NCBI GenBank assembly: GCA_016710625.1
Contig: JADJVK010000011.1
Coordinates: 116,039-180,038, forward strand
Direction of reading: 5' to 3'
Length of the DNA: 64,000 nt
Source of the DNA: Saprospiraceae bacterium
GTDB taxonomy: Bacteria; Bacteroidota; Bacteroidia; Chitinophagales; Saprospiraceae
How positions within the stretch are numbered: position 1 is the first letter of the stretch; each line of letters begins with the position of its first letter. A model generated the notes under the pieces. It was given only the letters and a program-made list of their open reading frames with translations, was not told the DNA's origin and made no database searches. This document shows positions 1 to 11,368 of the stretch, piece by piece. A program made the position numbers and the translations under genes.

Positions 1-15
1 CTGAGCTAAGGAAGA
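1..15 (-). tRNA. tRNA-Asn, 5' end only (cut by window edge)
   Basis: These bases equal positions 13309-13323, which are the 5' end of the complete tRNA-Asn(GTT) on the minus strand. The rest of this copy would lie to the left of the window. It marks the left repeat copy as running into the same tRNA as the right copy. Confidence 0.8.
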
Positions 16-38
16 ATCTATTTTTTTAAATAGCGCTG

Positions 39-69
39 CAAAGTTATGACAGTTCTAGATATTGTGCAA
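39..69 (-). promoter_or_regulatory. Promoter of tRNA-Asn (left copy)
   Basis: On the minus strand a TTG (67-69) is followed after 20 nt by TAACTTTG (39-46). This fits the Bacteroidota housekeeping promoter (-33 TTTG, -7 TAnnTTTG) and lies 23 bp upstream of the tRNA 5' end. Confidence 0.6.
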
Positions 70-140
70 TATTTGTAGCGATTTTTTTTAAAAAAATTTT
101 AATTTTGTTCTTAAAATATTAATAATCAAATAAATAAATT

Positions 141-1065
141 ATGAGTTTATTGACAATTGGCACCGTTGCCTTTGATGATATTGAAACACCTTACGGAAAA
201 GCAGAGAGAGTTTGGGTGGAGCAGCCCTTTATGCAGGTCTTGCAGCGTCTTATTTCACACCAAAAATTCAGTTGGTTTCGGTGATAGGAGAAGATTATGA
301 TGAAAAAACATTACAACTTTTGAGAGATCGTGGAGTGGATATTGATGGAATAGAAGTTGTGAAAGGAGGAAAGTCTTTCTTTTGGGCAGGGAAGTATCAT
401 ACTAATATGAATTCGAGAGATACCTTAACCACCGAATTGAATGTTCTTGCAGATTTTAATCCAATTCTTCCTGAAAATACAAAAATGTTGAATTTGTCCT
501 TTTAGGCAATTTGACACCTGATGTACAAATGCAAGTAATCAATCAGCTGACTTCTAAGCCGAAATTGATCGCTATGGACACGATGAATTTCTGGATGGAT
601 ATTGCAATGGATAGCTTGAAAAAAGTGCTTAAAAAAATAGATTTATTGACAATTAATGAAGAAGAAGCTCGCCAACTATCTGGAGAACATAGTTTGGTGA
701 AAGCTGCCAAAGTAATTCATGCAATGGGTCCACAATTTTTGGTTATCAAAAAAGGAGAACATGGTGCTCTTTTGTTCCATGAGGAAGGTGTTTTCTTTGC
801 TCCAGCTTTACCATTAGAAGAAGTGTTCGACCCAACTGGTGCTGGAGATACTTTTGCTGGTGGATTTATGGGCTATATCGCAGCGACTGGAGATATTTCA
901 TTTACAAATATGAAAAGAGCAATTATTTATGGCTCTGCAATGGCATCATTCTGTGTAGAGCAATTCAGTATTAAAGCAATAGAAAATTTGAATAAAGAGG
1001 CTATCAATAAAAGAGTTAGTGAATTCGAAAGCTTGACTCGTTTTGATACAGAATTAGAATGGTAA
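141..1065 (+). pseudogene. PfkB-family carbohydrate kinase, copy 1 (frameshifted)
   Basis: Ribokinase/PfkB-fold ATP-dependent kinase, cytoplasmic, probably acting on a sugar or nucleoside; the substrate cannot be read from the sequence. The start ATG at 141 opens MSLLTIGTVAFDD, the usual N-terminal strand of the family. Near the C-terminus is the PfkB signature DPTGAGDTFAGGFMG, whose GAGD carries the catalytic Asp. Compared with copy 2 at 13448, one base is missing near 211 and one A near 477, so the frame breaks twice. The corrected length is 308 residues, normal for the family. All substitutions I checked against copy 2 are synonymous (for example CGT/CGA, GGA/GGG, AAT/AAC), which argues that the real gene is intact and under selection. 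Confidence 0.85.
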
Positions 1066-1067
1066 TA

Positions 1068-1166
1068 GAAATGGCTGTCTGATTCAGAAGTTTTGTTTCG
1101 CTTAGTCGCTCCCGTTTGAATTGGAGCGACATTGCAATAAACTACATTTCAGACAGCCATTTTTAA
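1068..1166 (+). terminator. Long nested-hairpin terminator after pfkB copy 1
   Basis: The outer stem pairs AAATGGCTGTCTGA (1069-1082) with its exact complement at 1149-1162, followed by a T run. Inside the loop a second perfect stem pairs GTCGCTCC (1105-1112) with GGAGCGAC (1123-1130). The structure is repeated after copy 2 and sits between convergent genes. Confidence 0.7.
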
Positions 1167-1189
1167 ATTTGATAAGATGTGATTTATTA

Positions 1190-1342
1190 CTATTTAATTT
1201 TATGAATACTATTTAGTATTTTCAAACCATCTTTTTCAGCAACATGGTCTCCGTCTTCAAAGATGATAAACACCCAAATATTGGTTGATTTACTATCTAC
1301 AAGACCAGCTAACATGATTTGTTGTCCATCCTTGTATCCAAG
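1190..1342 (-). pseudogene. 3' fragment of small secreted-protein gene
   Basis: This is the last 50 codons plus the TAG stop of the gene that is complete at 14498-14971. The 5' two thirds, including the signal peptide, are replaced at 1343 by CHASE2 coding sequence on the same strand. The break therefore joins two unrelated genes and is the junction of the duplication. Confidence 0.8.
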
Positions 1343-2225
1343 ATGTTTGCATGAACTACATCTCCATGCATATCTGGCAACGACCGACCTGTATATTGTT
1401 CATTTAGTGGTGTAAAGTCACGATCTGTCATTGAAAATGCCTCTTCATCTTCCCCACAAAAACCAATAAGTAATATTTTGTATTAAAATATTGTTCATAG
1501 AATAGGCACCTATAGAAGTATTGAATTGATATCCAACATAGTATATTGACTAATTCCATTACTATTAATAGGAAATCTCCTATTCTGAATTCCTGGTTGT
1601 ACCCTTCTAAAATTAATCCATTCCATTTCTTGATGAGTTTGCTCATCAGCAATAATTGATGAATCCATAAATGAAGCCAACTTTACGGAAAAAGATGGTT
1701 CTTTTCTTTCATTTATCTCATGAAATGGTTCAAAAGCTCTAACAGTAAATCCATCATTACTGGCTAAATTGACTAGCCTTCCGCTTTTTCATTTGAGAAA
1801 AAAGTGTCTGACTTTACAAAAAATGATCTTTTTGTTCTACATCCACAAATAATATCCTAAAACAGTATTGTCATATTTTTTTAAGGTGTTTGACAATAAA
1901 GTATCTTTATGATTAAAATGTAATGAATCAAAAACCAAGTCTATTCCGATAACTTTACCTTATTCCGATTGGCAATTTCTATTACCTCCACTATCTTTTC
2001 CTATCCGTTTTCCAAAATTAATAATGAGCAATCTTTCATCAAAGAAGTGTCGTGAAGTTTCTGAATTTTGAAAATGCAACATCCATAATGTCGTGGTTTT
2101 TACAGCTTCGCTGAAAGAATCTATAAACAACTGATTTACTGGCAAGTGATGCAAGAAATACAATATTAATAAACTTAAAAAGAGTAAATGAGACTATGAA
2201 GGAATGTAGATTTGTTGATATCCAT
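1343..2225 (-). pseudogene. CHASE2-domain sensor, truncated and frameshifted
   Basis: Piecing the frames together gives an N-terminal MDINKSTFLHSLIY followed by a membrane segment, then KVIGIDLVFDSLHFNHKD, and near the C-terminal end DRDFTPLNEQYTGRSLPD followed by MHGDVVHANIL. The 'xPDMxGxxxHAN' block and the 'KxIGIDxxF' block are typical of CHASE2, an extracytoplasmic sensory domain. Several single-base indels break the frame. The start ATG (2223-2225) directly follows the stop of the upstream caspase gene (2227-2229), so the two are co-transcribed. The gene is cut at 1343, within or just after the CHASE2 domain, so any C-terminal membrane helices or output domain are missing. What stimulus it senses is unknown. 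Confidence 0.7.
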
Positions 2226-2226
2226 A

Positions 2227-4211
2227 TTAATTTTCAATTATGAATGTGTCTGAAAAAATATTGATATCTGTTGCAATGGAAATTGGGGATTTTAGTCGAG
2301 TATTTGAATTAGTATTGTCTTCAAAACATTTAAATAATTGCTCAAAATCACTTTCATTTTTATTGCTTTTAATACTTAGAGGTGTTTTTAAATCAATCGG
2401 CTTGTTGGCAGCAACCAATTTGAATAATTCATTACCTAAAGGATAGCCAACTTGAAAAACAATAGGTATCAGGATTTCTTGATCTGGCAAAACCCGCATT
2501 TCTTCAGGTGTCGTATTATTATCTGGCAATAATATATTGATCAAATTATCTGGCTGAATGTCCAGTAAGGTGAAATAGGCTGGGTGTATTCCAAAATTTT
2601 TCACTTTAAATTGAAAAGTCGTATTCAATTGTAATCTTTTCAGACCATCAATTCCTGCTAACAATGGTGAGAAAGCTCTTTGTTTGAAATTTTCATTATT
2701 TCAAATCTTACATCTAATTCAGCATCTTCTGTCTTTAGATTTCTATCACTTTTCCTTGTAAAAATCTTTTCAACCTCAGTTCTATCGATTTTAAATTATT
2801 TTCACTAAGCTTATTTTGAAATATTTCGAAACTATCAATTGAAGTACCTTGAGCTGACTCTATTGTGAGGTGAGCTTTATTACCAGACTTTGATTGTTTG
2901 AAAATCAAATTTGGCTCTTTCTCACTTATATCCAAAGAAATTTAGTTATCAACTGTTTTATTTGAATTGAAATGAAATCATTCAAATTATTGGTGGAAAG
3001 GCTTAATTTTTGATTTTCAATCCCAAATTTTGACACCACAAACCATCTTACAGGACCTCTCCTTTTCAATATTATTATTTAATTTGATTGTGGCACTATT
3101 TAATTCACTTCTAACTACCAATCCACTTGCAATAGGTTTGGCATCTTTTTTTTTCTAAATAATACGATTCAAACAATTGAAATTCAGTGTTTTCAAAAAT
3201 TCCTTGTAACATTCCAGCATTGATATTTACCTCACTTTCCGATACCATTTGAATTGGAAGAAAGTAATTTGTCTTTGTGGTCAATTTCCCATTAAATAAT
3301 GCCCTATCTTGCTCACCTTCAATTTGTGGTTGTTGTAAAGGTGCAATTGTATTCATTTCAATTTTTATCAAATCAAAGAAATTTCTAATAGAAAGTGCTG
3401 GTTTGTTAGAATTCAAGCCCTTTGAGATAGCATAACTCAGCGATCCGTAATGCTCCCCATTAGGTGTACACATTTCATAATTTAATTGATGTTGGGCAGA
3501 ACCAAAAATAGCAACCATTGGAGCCAATTCGGTTATTTCGATGCTTTTTTGAATTTTATTGTATTCTTTTTGATTAACTTTCGAAGCAATTTTATTCAAA
3601 TATTCTTCACTTGCCATAATCGTCGTAGAACCTCTAGCCTGAATATTTCCTCGAATCCCAGTTCCAGAATGGCATGCATCTAATGATATGATTATTTGTC
3701 CTTTTTCGCCTAATTTCTTTCTTATTTTTAAGAAAATGGTGTTTAATTCATCATCAGTGATTAGGTTTTCCCCTTCATATATTCCAAAAACAAAATTTTT
3801 GGGTGAATCAAATGGTACGATACATTCATCCAAACCATCTATTTCATCTCCCTCCAAATCAGCTTTTTGTTGACCGTGACCAGAAAAATGAAAATAAGCA
3901 ATATCACCAGTATTCAGTCTGTTTTCAAACCGTTGGATGGCATCCAATATTCCTTTTTTGGTTGCAGAGTCCTCTTTCAATATTTCTATATTACGACTTT
4001 CAAAACCAACATTTATCAAAGCAATATTCAATAATTTCAAGTCATTAGTGGAGCATAAAGAAGCCCAATTTCCCGATTGAGGATAATTTCCAACTCCGAT
4101 CAATAATGATTTTTTGGTAGGTGACTGTGTGAACCCAAATTGAGTAAGGAATATTAGAAAAGTTAAAAAAACAATTCTTAAGTTTTCAATCAGTTTGCCA
4201 AAATTTTTCAA
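2227..4211 (-). pseudogene. Exported caspase-family protein with DUF4384-like C-terminus (frameshifted)
   Basis: The first 366 residues form one clean frame: a signal peptide (about residues 1-28, ending FTQS), then a caspase-like p20 fold with the catalytic His in HFSGHGQQ and the catalytic Cys in SLDACHSGTG. Downstream the frame breaks near 3150 and again near 2950-2670. The segment 2735-2935 is of unknown type. The segment 2227-2664 (LFP-like strands, 'YPLGNELFKLVAANKPID') resembles DUF4384, often found C-terminal to caspases in Bacteroidota. The export signal means it acts outside the cytoplasm. It is followed without a gap by the CHASE2 gene and is divergent from a second caspase gene at 4451. 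The breaks look like indel errors, but real decay cannot be excluded. Confidence 0.75.
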
Positions 4212-4397
4212 GTTGATGGTATAAATTTTTTATTGTTAGTAAAAATAACCATGTTTATCATCAATTATATTTTATTGTCTAAAAATTTCTATCTGCCTGT
4301 TTGTCACATATTTAGGTGTTTAAAGAATTTTAATACAGAATTTCGGTATTGAAATCATTTATTTTGTATTTAAAATATTTTAGTAAATTTTATTTTA

Positions 4398-4428
4398 TTG
4401 TTTTCATTTTTTAATAGTATTATATTTG
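4398..4428 (+). promoter_or_regulatory. Promoter for the caspase-TPR gene
   Basis: TTG (4398-4400), a 20-nt spacer and TATATTTG (4421-4428) match the Bacteroidota -33/-7 consensus. The start codon lies 22 bp further on. It sits in the 239-bp gap between the two divergent caspase genes. Confidence 0.65.
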
Positions 4429-4450
4429 CTTAAACATTGATTTTACATAA

Positions 4451-7400
4451 ATGTTAAAACATAGATTCATAATCGTCTTATTTTTTTATTGTGGAGTCCT
4501 AATTTCACAGAAAAAATCAATTCAATTAGCACCTGAATCACTTACTACTGGAAATGTATATGGGCTCATTATTGGGATATCAGACTATCAAAATACACTG
4601 ATTCCAGATTTGAAATATGCTCATAACGATGCTCAAAATTTCTACAATTTTCTTATTGTCCAATGCTGGTGGGAACGTTTCTGAGGCGAATATCAAATTA
4701 TTTAAAAACGAAAAATGCCACCGTTTCAAACATCTATATCGCTAAAAAATGGCTTGAGGAAGTAGCTCAAAAAAATGATCAAGTTTACTTTTATTTTGCC
4801 TGGACACGGAGATGTAGAAAGTAGTGTGAAACAAACTTGGATTTTGTTGTCATATGATAGTCCTTATGAAAATTATCTTAACAATGCAATAAAAATAGAA
4901 GACTTGAATATCATGGCTAATAGTTTATCCTTACAAAGAGGCTAATGTAATATTGATAACGGATGCCTGCCATTCTGGAAAACTAGCTGGTAGTGATAAT
5001 CAAGGAAGTATTTAGTTGGTGAACAACTCAATAAAGCAGAAAGTAAAGAAATCAGATTGCATCTTGCGAATCAGATCAGTTAGCTCAAGAGGGGGAGTGG
5101 GGAGGCGGCAGAGGTGCTTTTTTTCATTTTATCTTGTCAATGGATTATCAGGGTTTTGGCTGATGATGGAAATAATGATGGAATTATCACTTTGCAAGAA
5201 ATTAGAAATTATTTAGGTAAAAAGTACCAGAAGATGTCAAAAACATCAAAAAATTGGAGCAAAATCCAGTTTTTACAGGAAAGAATAGAAACAAAATTGC
5301 AATAGTAGATAATAAATCAAAAGAATTAGCAAAAAAATATTGAGAATTTCCCAATTCTGAAGTGCAAACACATCCTCCAGATCAATGGATGTGAATCAGT
5401 CACATTATCTATTACTGACAATTATATACAGCATTTAAAACGAAAAATATAATACAAAAAGCATTGAAGATGAGCTTAATTTTTTGTTTTAGAGCATTTG
5501 GAACCTGACAAAATCATCGATTCCTTCCTTTTTCATTACAAATTTAAATTTATTAGGCAAAACACTTCGAAAGATACTTTGGGAACAAATCAAAAAATAG
5601 ATAGCAGCTTCGAAAGCAATGAAGTTGCAGTGGCTTTAAAAAAAGATCCCGTATTAAAAAAATATTTTGGTCAACAACTAGCTGCTGTAATTCATAATAG
5701 AGTGCAAGATGCAATCAATCTTTATTTTTCTGGAGAGGAGGCAGAGTTGGAAAAAGCTAGATATTACAATATTTTCAAAATGGCTATGATGCATTTCCAT
5801 CGATGATAGCAACAGGAATGGAAGTTTTTTTAGACCCAAAAGATCCGTTATACCACATTTTGGAACTGAAGCGACATTATTTTACGGGTTTGGTTGCAAA
5901 ATAAAATTGCCCATCGTTCAAAACCAAGACAGCCTTTTAAATATAGCTTTGGATGCTTTTCAAGCTGCAATTCAACTTGATAGTAATGCCGCTTATATCC
6001 AAAATGAATTAGGAGTAATATATCAATTGAAAATGAGTATCAAAAGTCCGAAACTCTATCTAAAAGCAACGACGATGGCACCAACGGGCTATTCCTGGGC
6101 AAATCACTGGGTTGTATGCACTTTTGAATAGATTAGCCGATGGGGAAAAAGCAGGGCTCAAAGCAATTAGTTTAAGGGAAAACCTACAAAACACTTACAG
6201 TGTAATTTCAGGGGGAGTTATCCAAGAAAAAAATATAATTCTCTCTTTTGCAGAAGAAAACTATAGGAAGGCCAATTGATATAAATGACCAGCATTTTTA
6301 CCCTTTTTTTTTTTTTGAAAAGTTGGGTTATCTCTGTTCAAAACCACTCAATATATGGAAGCTGACTCATTTTTCCATGAGGCAAACCAAAGGAAAATTG
6401 GCTATACTTTTGAAAATAGTGTTTTAAATAATATGGTTTTTTTTGAATCGATACAAACGAAGATTCCTAATGAATGTACAATTGATAGTGTGAATCTTTT
6501 GAAGACAGACATTATGGGACTTTTTAGTTGGGGCATGAATCATTATTCAGCAAAAAATTATCAAAAGGCGATTCAAATTTTCCAAAACATCCTTAAAATA
6601 GATGCAAAGAACCCCTTAGTTTATCATTATTTAGGTAAAATATATTACGATACAAACAAATGGGAAGAGGCTGAGATTATGTTTCAATTTGCTATTCAAT
6701 ATTACTTAGAAAAAAATGATTTTGACATTTATTTTAAATCACTAATGAAAATAAAATATCCTTATAATCACTCCTGTTTTGAAGAATTTTACCAATCAAA
6801 ATACTATGAGAAAATAGAGGATAATTTTTTTTTAGCATCCAATCATAAGAGCAATGGTTTCAATTTGATAGTGCAGAAAAATCTTATCAAGAAATAATTA
6901 ATCAATTTAATAACAAATCGAACCCAATGCTGCTATTAAACTTGCTTTACTCTATGAAAAACAAGGCAAATTATTGTTATCAGAACAAGTTTTGGAGCAT
7001 ATCCAAAATGAAAATATCTCAAAATCCAGATTAAATGAGTTTTACAAAAGGTCCATTCAAAAATTTCTATTTGATGGTTATTGGTATTATAAACTTGGCA
7101 ATATGCTTTATGAATTATCCGATAAAAGTACTCAATACAACTATTTAGATACGATAATCTACATTCCTTTCACGAATGAATTTATTTTTTTTGATGAAAA
7201 CAATAGAACAGAATTGGTTCTCAATAATTTATCAGTCTATGACTCTATTGGTAAAATAACAAATATTAATTTAGATCGAATATTCGGAGAAGAAGGGTCT
7301 ATTGTTATCAAAGGCACAAATGAATTAATAACTAAAGCTCGAAAAATATTAACTCCAAGAAAAGAGGGCATCTATTATCTTTTAGAAGCCGAAAAGTTGT

Positions 7401-8043
7401 ACCATGACAAAGAAACAAAAGCTGATATATTTAATAAAGTAGGAAAAATCTATGGCTGGGCGGGTTCAAAAAGACAATCAATCCCCTATTTTGAAAAATC
7501 TATTGAAAATGTTGCCTCTAATACAAATGTAAGGATGAGCTTAATATCATCCTCAGATGCAACCTATCAATTTTCAAAATCTCTTTCAACCAGTTGTCTT
7601 ACTTGTATGACAATCAACAGATTAATCAAGTAGGTAATTTGCTTTTTGCAAAATATTTAATCCATAATCACAATTTTGAAAATCGAAATCCATTTTGGAT
7701 CACGTTCAACATATCACCCATCTCCTTTACCTGAGATTCAAGACTTGATGGGCAGACTCCATTTATTAGAAATCAACCAAATGATGCGATTCGATATTAT
7801 ACAAATTATTTAAGCCTTAATCCAAATAATCCAGCAATTGAATATTCATTAGCAAAATTAAATATGCAAATTGGAAATACCGTATCAGCTTATAATTGGC
7901 TTTCTTTGGCTATCCATCACGGTTTTTGTTTTAAATGGGTACTTGAAAATGATTCAATTTGGAAAGAGCAAAAGTATACCCCTCAATGGAATAATACAAT
8001 GAGTAATTTTATAGAAAAAGTACCAAATCCTAAAATCAGCTAA
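4451..8043 (+). pseudogene. Exported caspase-TPR protein, paralogue 1 (many frameshifts)
   Basis: The gene opens with a signal peptide (residues about 1-19, ending LISQ) and GLIIGISDYQN, the first strand of a caspase-like domain. Reading across several indels gives the catalytic His block (AGHGDVES, with an extra T before the GGA codon near 4800) and the intact Cys block ITDACHSGKLAG near 4960. An EF-hand-like loop DDGNNDGIITLQE lies near 5165. The rest (about 5500-8040) is helical and includes TPR-like repeats such as KNYQKAIQIFQNILKIDAKN and a final 'NPNNPAIEYSLAKLNMQIGN'. The stop is TAA at 8041. The domain order equals that of the gene starting 20 bp downstream, so the pair arose by duplication, but this one has a longer TPR region. 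At least six single-base indels break the frame. Confidence 0.75.
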
Positions 8044-8062
8044 AATAAATTAGATTAAAATT

Positions 8063-10274
8063 ATGATAATCAGAATTTTATCTTTATCGTTATTATTTGT
8101 TTCTTTTTTTTCATTTGCACAAGAAAAGGGAATAAGCCCAGTAATAAAAGTACCATTAAAAGATGCTGGAATTGCTAGAGCTGTAATAGTGGGTATTTCT
8201 GACTATCAAAATCAAAAAATTACAGATTTAGCATATGCTGACAAAGATGCAAAGGCTTTTGCAACCTATTTAACGAGTAAAGATGGTGGTAATTTGGATA
8301 CGAATAATATCACTTTGTTGCTTAATGATAAAGCTACTGCTGGTCAGTTTGTCGGTGCTTTGTACCAACTTATGGAAGATTCGAAGGAAGGAGATCTAGC
8401 AATAATCTATTTTTCTGGACATGGGGATGTGGAGAACACCACAATAAACCAACCTGGATTTTTACTACTTTGGGATGCACCTTCTAGGGTTTATATGGGT
8501 GGAGGCACCTTTGGATTATCTTATCTACAAGAAATTATTTCAACAATTTCTCTGAAATCAAAATCTAGGGCTTTAGTCATAACAGATGCCTGTAGGGCTG
8601 GAAAACTAGCTGGTAGTAGTATTGGTGGAGCTCAAGCCACAGCAGCAAACCTTGCCAAACAATATGCCAATGAAGTGAAAATCATGTCTTGCCAGCCTGA
8701 TGAATTCTCATTGGAAGGTAAATCATGGGGAGGCGGAAGAGGTGTTTTTTCTTATTATTTATTGGCAGGATTGCAAGGTTTGGCTGATAGAAATAGCGAC
8801 GGATTAGTGAATCTTTCAGAAATTGAAAGGTATTTGGATGATAAAGTTCCCATTGCAGCAGCGCCACATAGCCAAATACCAATGACTGTTGGCAACAAGA
8901 ATACGACGATTTCAAAGGTAAATCTTGAAATATTATCCAAATTGAAAAAATTGGAATTGGAATCAGGGTTGTTAGAAGTAGAGCAAAAATCTTTAGCTTT
9001 ATCAAATGAAGAAATCAAAGATTCACAACTGCTTAAAAAAATAAATGCATTTAATCTGGCAATGAAAAATGGACATTTGCTCCATCCAGATGAAAATTCA
9101 GCATGGAATATTTTTCAAGAACTCAGTAAAGAAGTAGTTTTATCAAAATATATTGGGTTGATGAAAAGAAATCTTGCAGCTGCTTTGCAAGATGAATCAC
9201 AACAAGCTATCAATGACTATTTAGCATCCGATCCGATGGAGCTCAAGAATAGGTGGAATTTTAGTCCGAAATATGAAAAATATCCAGAATACCTATTGAA
9301 AACGGCAGAGTTACTGGGGGAAAACCACTTTTATTACAAAGCAATTCTTTCAAGAGCTTATTATTTCAAAGGGTTGAACCTTCGATTGTCAGCAGAAAAA
9401 CACAAGACTGACTCCCTATTGATTTTGGCGATGGCCGAACAAGAAAAAGGGCTTGTTATCGAACCAAATGCTCCTCATATTTTAAATGAAATGGGATGGA
9501 TATTATTCCTTCAGAATAAATTTGAAAAAGCATTCGAAAAATTTGATGCTGCGAATTTTGCACCGAATTGGCCCTTGGTTTGGTCGAATATTTGTCGCAA
9601 CTTCAATGCTGCTGAGATTATGAAAATGGGCTAATTACAGGTAAAAAAGCGATTGAACTCTCGACAGTTTACAACCACAAAGTTATGACAATTTAGGAGT
9701 CTCCTATTTTTGGAAAAAAGATTATCCAAACTCAATAACTTTCTTGAAAAAAGCCATTGCTTTAGATAGTACTTTTATCAATTCTTATTACAATTTATCC
9801 GAAAATTATAAATCGCTGAACAACTTGGATTTAAGTATTTATTTTAGAAAAAAAGGACTGAGCTTCGACTCACTTAATGTACTAGAAACGAATTCATTAG
9901 GCTACTTATATCTGCTTAAAGGGGATACTGCTTCAGCTAAAAAAGTTTATACCAAAGCTAAACATATCCTGCCCACTACTGCTTTCTCTTACCAAGGAAT
10001 GATTGAATTTTATACCTATACCCATGATTTCAAAAATGCAAAAATCGAACTCCACAACTATATAAAACAATATAAAAATGACAATTTTGCCTTTTATTTA
10101 TTGGCAACTATAGCGATTCAAGAACATGATAATAAATCTTGTATTGACTTCTTAAAAAAAGCATTTGATTTGGGATTTAACGATATTGCTCTTATTTTGA
10201 AAGATTCAAAATTTAAAGAAATCATCAATACCAATGAATTTATTAAATTAAAAAAATCTTATTTCCCCAATTAA
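8063..10274 (+). pseudogene. Exported caspase-TPR protein, paralogue 2 (one frameshift)
   Basis: The first 523 residues read cleanly: signal peptide (1-19, ending SFAQ), caspase-like domain with the catalytic His in YFSGHGDVE and the Cys in ITDACRAGKLAG, a GGGRGVFSYYLL block, and an EF-hand-like loop DRNSDGLVNLSE around residue 250, then a coiled helical linker and TPR repeats. A frameshift between about 9600 and 9740 separates the last 176 residues, which continue the TPR array (SAKKVYTKAKHIL) to the stop at 10272-10274. The corrected product is about 735 residues. The protein is predicted to be periplasmic or exported. TPRs probably bind partners or substrates, and the EF-hand suggests Ca2+ dependence; both are inferences. 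Its stop overlaps the stop of the convergent gene at 10271. Confidence 0.8.
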
Positions 10275-11357
10275 TTTTTTTCCATGATTGACTTTGATTT
10301 TTCTGTCTGACCTAATCTTAAACTAAAAGCTGCATAATTCATTTTTATTAATCCACTATTTCCTATTTCTTTTAGCAATTGAGCATACTTGCTATTTGCC
10401 TCATAATACATATGATTAGATTCAAATATTACAGCTAATAACAACCCTTTCAATTCTGCATTACTGGAGGCATATAATTCAGATTTATTCGTCGTTTGCA
10501 TTATTTCATTTAATCGATCATCACTAAGTACTTGAAAATCAATTGACTGAGAAACCTCTTTATTCCCATTTACTATTACTTGCCAATAATAAACTTTCTT
10601 TGTATCCAAATTCAAGCTTTTCAAATCAACATTGATCGTTGTTTTCATTAACTTTTTACTAAATATCAATTTTAAATCTTCATCGAAAATACAAAACTCA
10701 TATTTTTTCCCTTTTTTGATTTCAGCCAGCTAAATGTTGTTTTTTCGTTTTTATAAAAACCTCATGGCTTTCTGTTTCTAAAAAGTCATCACTTCCTTTC
10801 CCCAGCCACCAGAACCAACTGGAGGTTTAGTCCCCCCAGCCACCAGAACCAACTGGCGGTTTGTTCCCCAACCACCAGAACCAACAGGTGGTTTCGTTCC
10901 CCATCCACCTGAACCAACTGGAGGCTTCGTACCCCATCCTCCTGAGCCAACGGGTGGTTTTGTGCCCCAGCCATCTCCTTTTTTAGCAAAATTCCAATTA
11001 TTTTCAATCGAAATAATAATAGATGATTTTAAAAATTCACCAAACAAAGGTTCGAAACTTGACAAACTTGGCTCACTTGCCAATTTTGAAATTTCCATTA
11101 ACTTATAATTTCCAAATTTCCAATTTTAAAGAATTTCCTATTGTGAAACAATAAAACTGAATCTTTAGGCTTATTTATGCTAATTTCAATATTATTTTCA
11201 ATAATACCCATGATAAATCAGTAATCGTTCCATCCTCTGATTTACTTTGAACTGATCCATCTACACTCAATACAAGGACTGGATTCTGCACCTGAGAATG
11301 GGTAGAAAAAACAATAAATAACTGCAAACCAACTGCTAATAATATATTATATTTCAT
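10271..11357 (-). pseudogene. Exported FecR-like protein with Gly/Trp/Pro repeat (frameshifted)
   Basis: The start at 11357 gives MKYNILLAVGLQLFIVFSTHSQ, a signal peptide, 12 bp after the M48 peptidase stop, so both are in one operon. A short 'VLSVDGSVQSKSEDGTITDLS' stretch followed by 'SVLLFHNRKFFKIGN' resembles the FecR-like beta-fold seen beside caspase/CHASE2 genes. The middle (10800-10973) is an 11-residue repeat. The C-terminal part, with YYWQVIVNG and a Ser/Asp-rich end, looks like an Ig-like domain plus a helical tail. Frame changes occur near 11215, near 10850 and near 10780-10670. Function unknown. The neighbourhood suggests a structural or sensing partner of the exported proteases. 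Confidence 0.6.
10800..10973 (-). repeat. 33-bp tandem repeat encoding GGWGTKPPVGS
   Basis: About five 33-bp units encode GGWGTKPPVGS. Units differ at third positions, so the array is not brand new. One indel near 10850 shifts the frame inside it. The Gly-Trp/Pro-Pro composition suggests a flexible linker. Confidence 0.85.
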
Positions 11358-11368
11358 AATATTATAAT

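Larger units (their letters stand above)
1..1343. repeat. Left copy of 1.34-kb direct repeat
   Basis: This stretch matches 13309-14651 almost base for base, at a constant offset of 13308 apart from small indels. It covers the 5' end of tRNA-Asn, the pfkB gene, its terminator and the last 153 bp of a small secreted-protein gene. Similarity stops abruptly at about 1343, where CHASE2-type coding sequence begins. Scattered substitutions in pfkB fall at synonymous positions, so the copies are diverged and not simply the same reads placed twice. Confidence 0.9.

Noticed and set aside
4211..4450. Divergent region as a bidirectional regulatory RNA
   Set aside because: Only one clear promoter, towards 4451, is seen and there is no terminator or conserved hairpin.
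8682..9018. Minus-strand ORFs of about 90-107 codons inside the caspase-TPR gene
   Set aside because: The plus strand here codes for the conserved caspase region; the minus frames lack family-like features.
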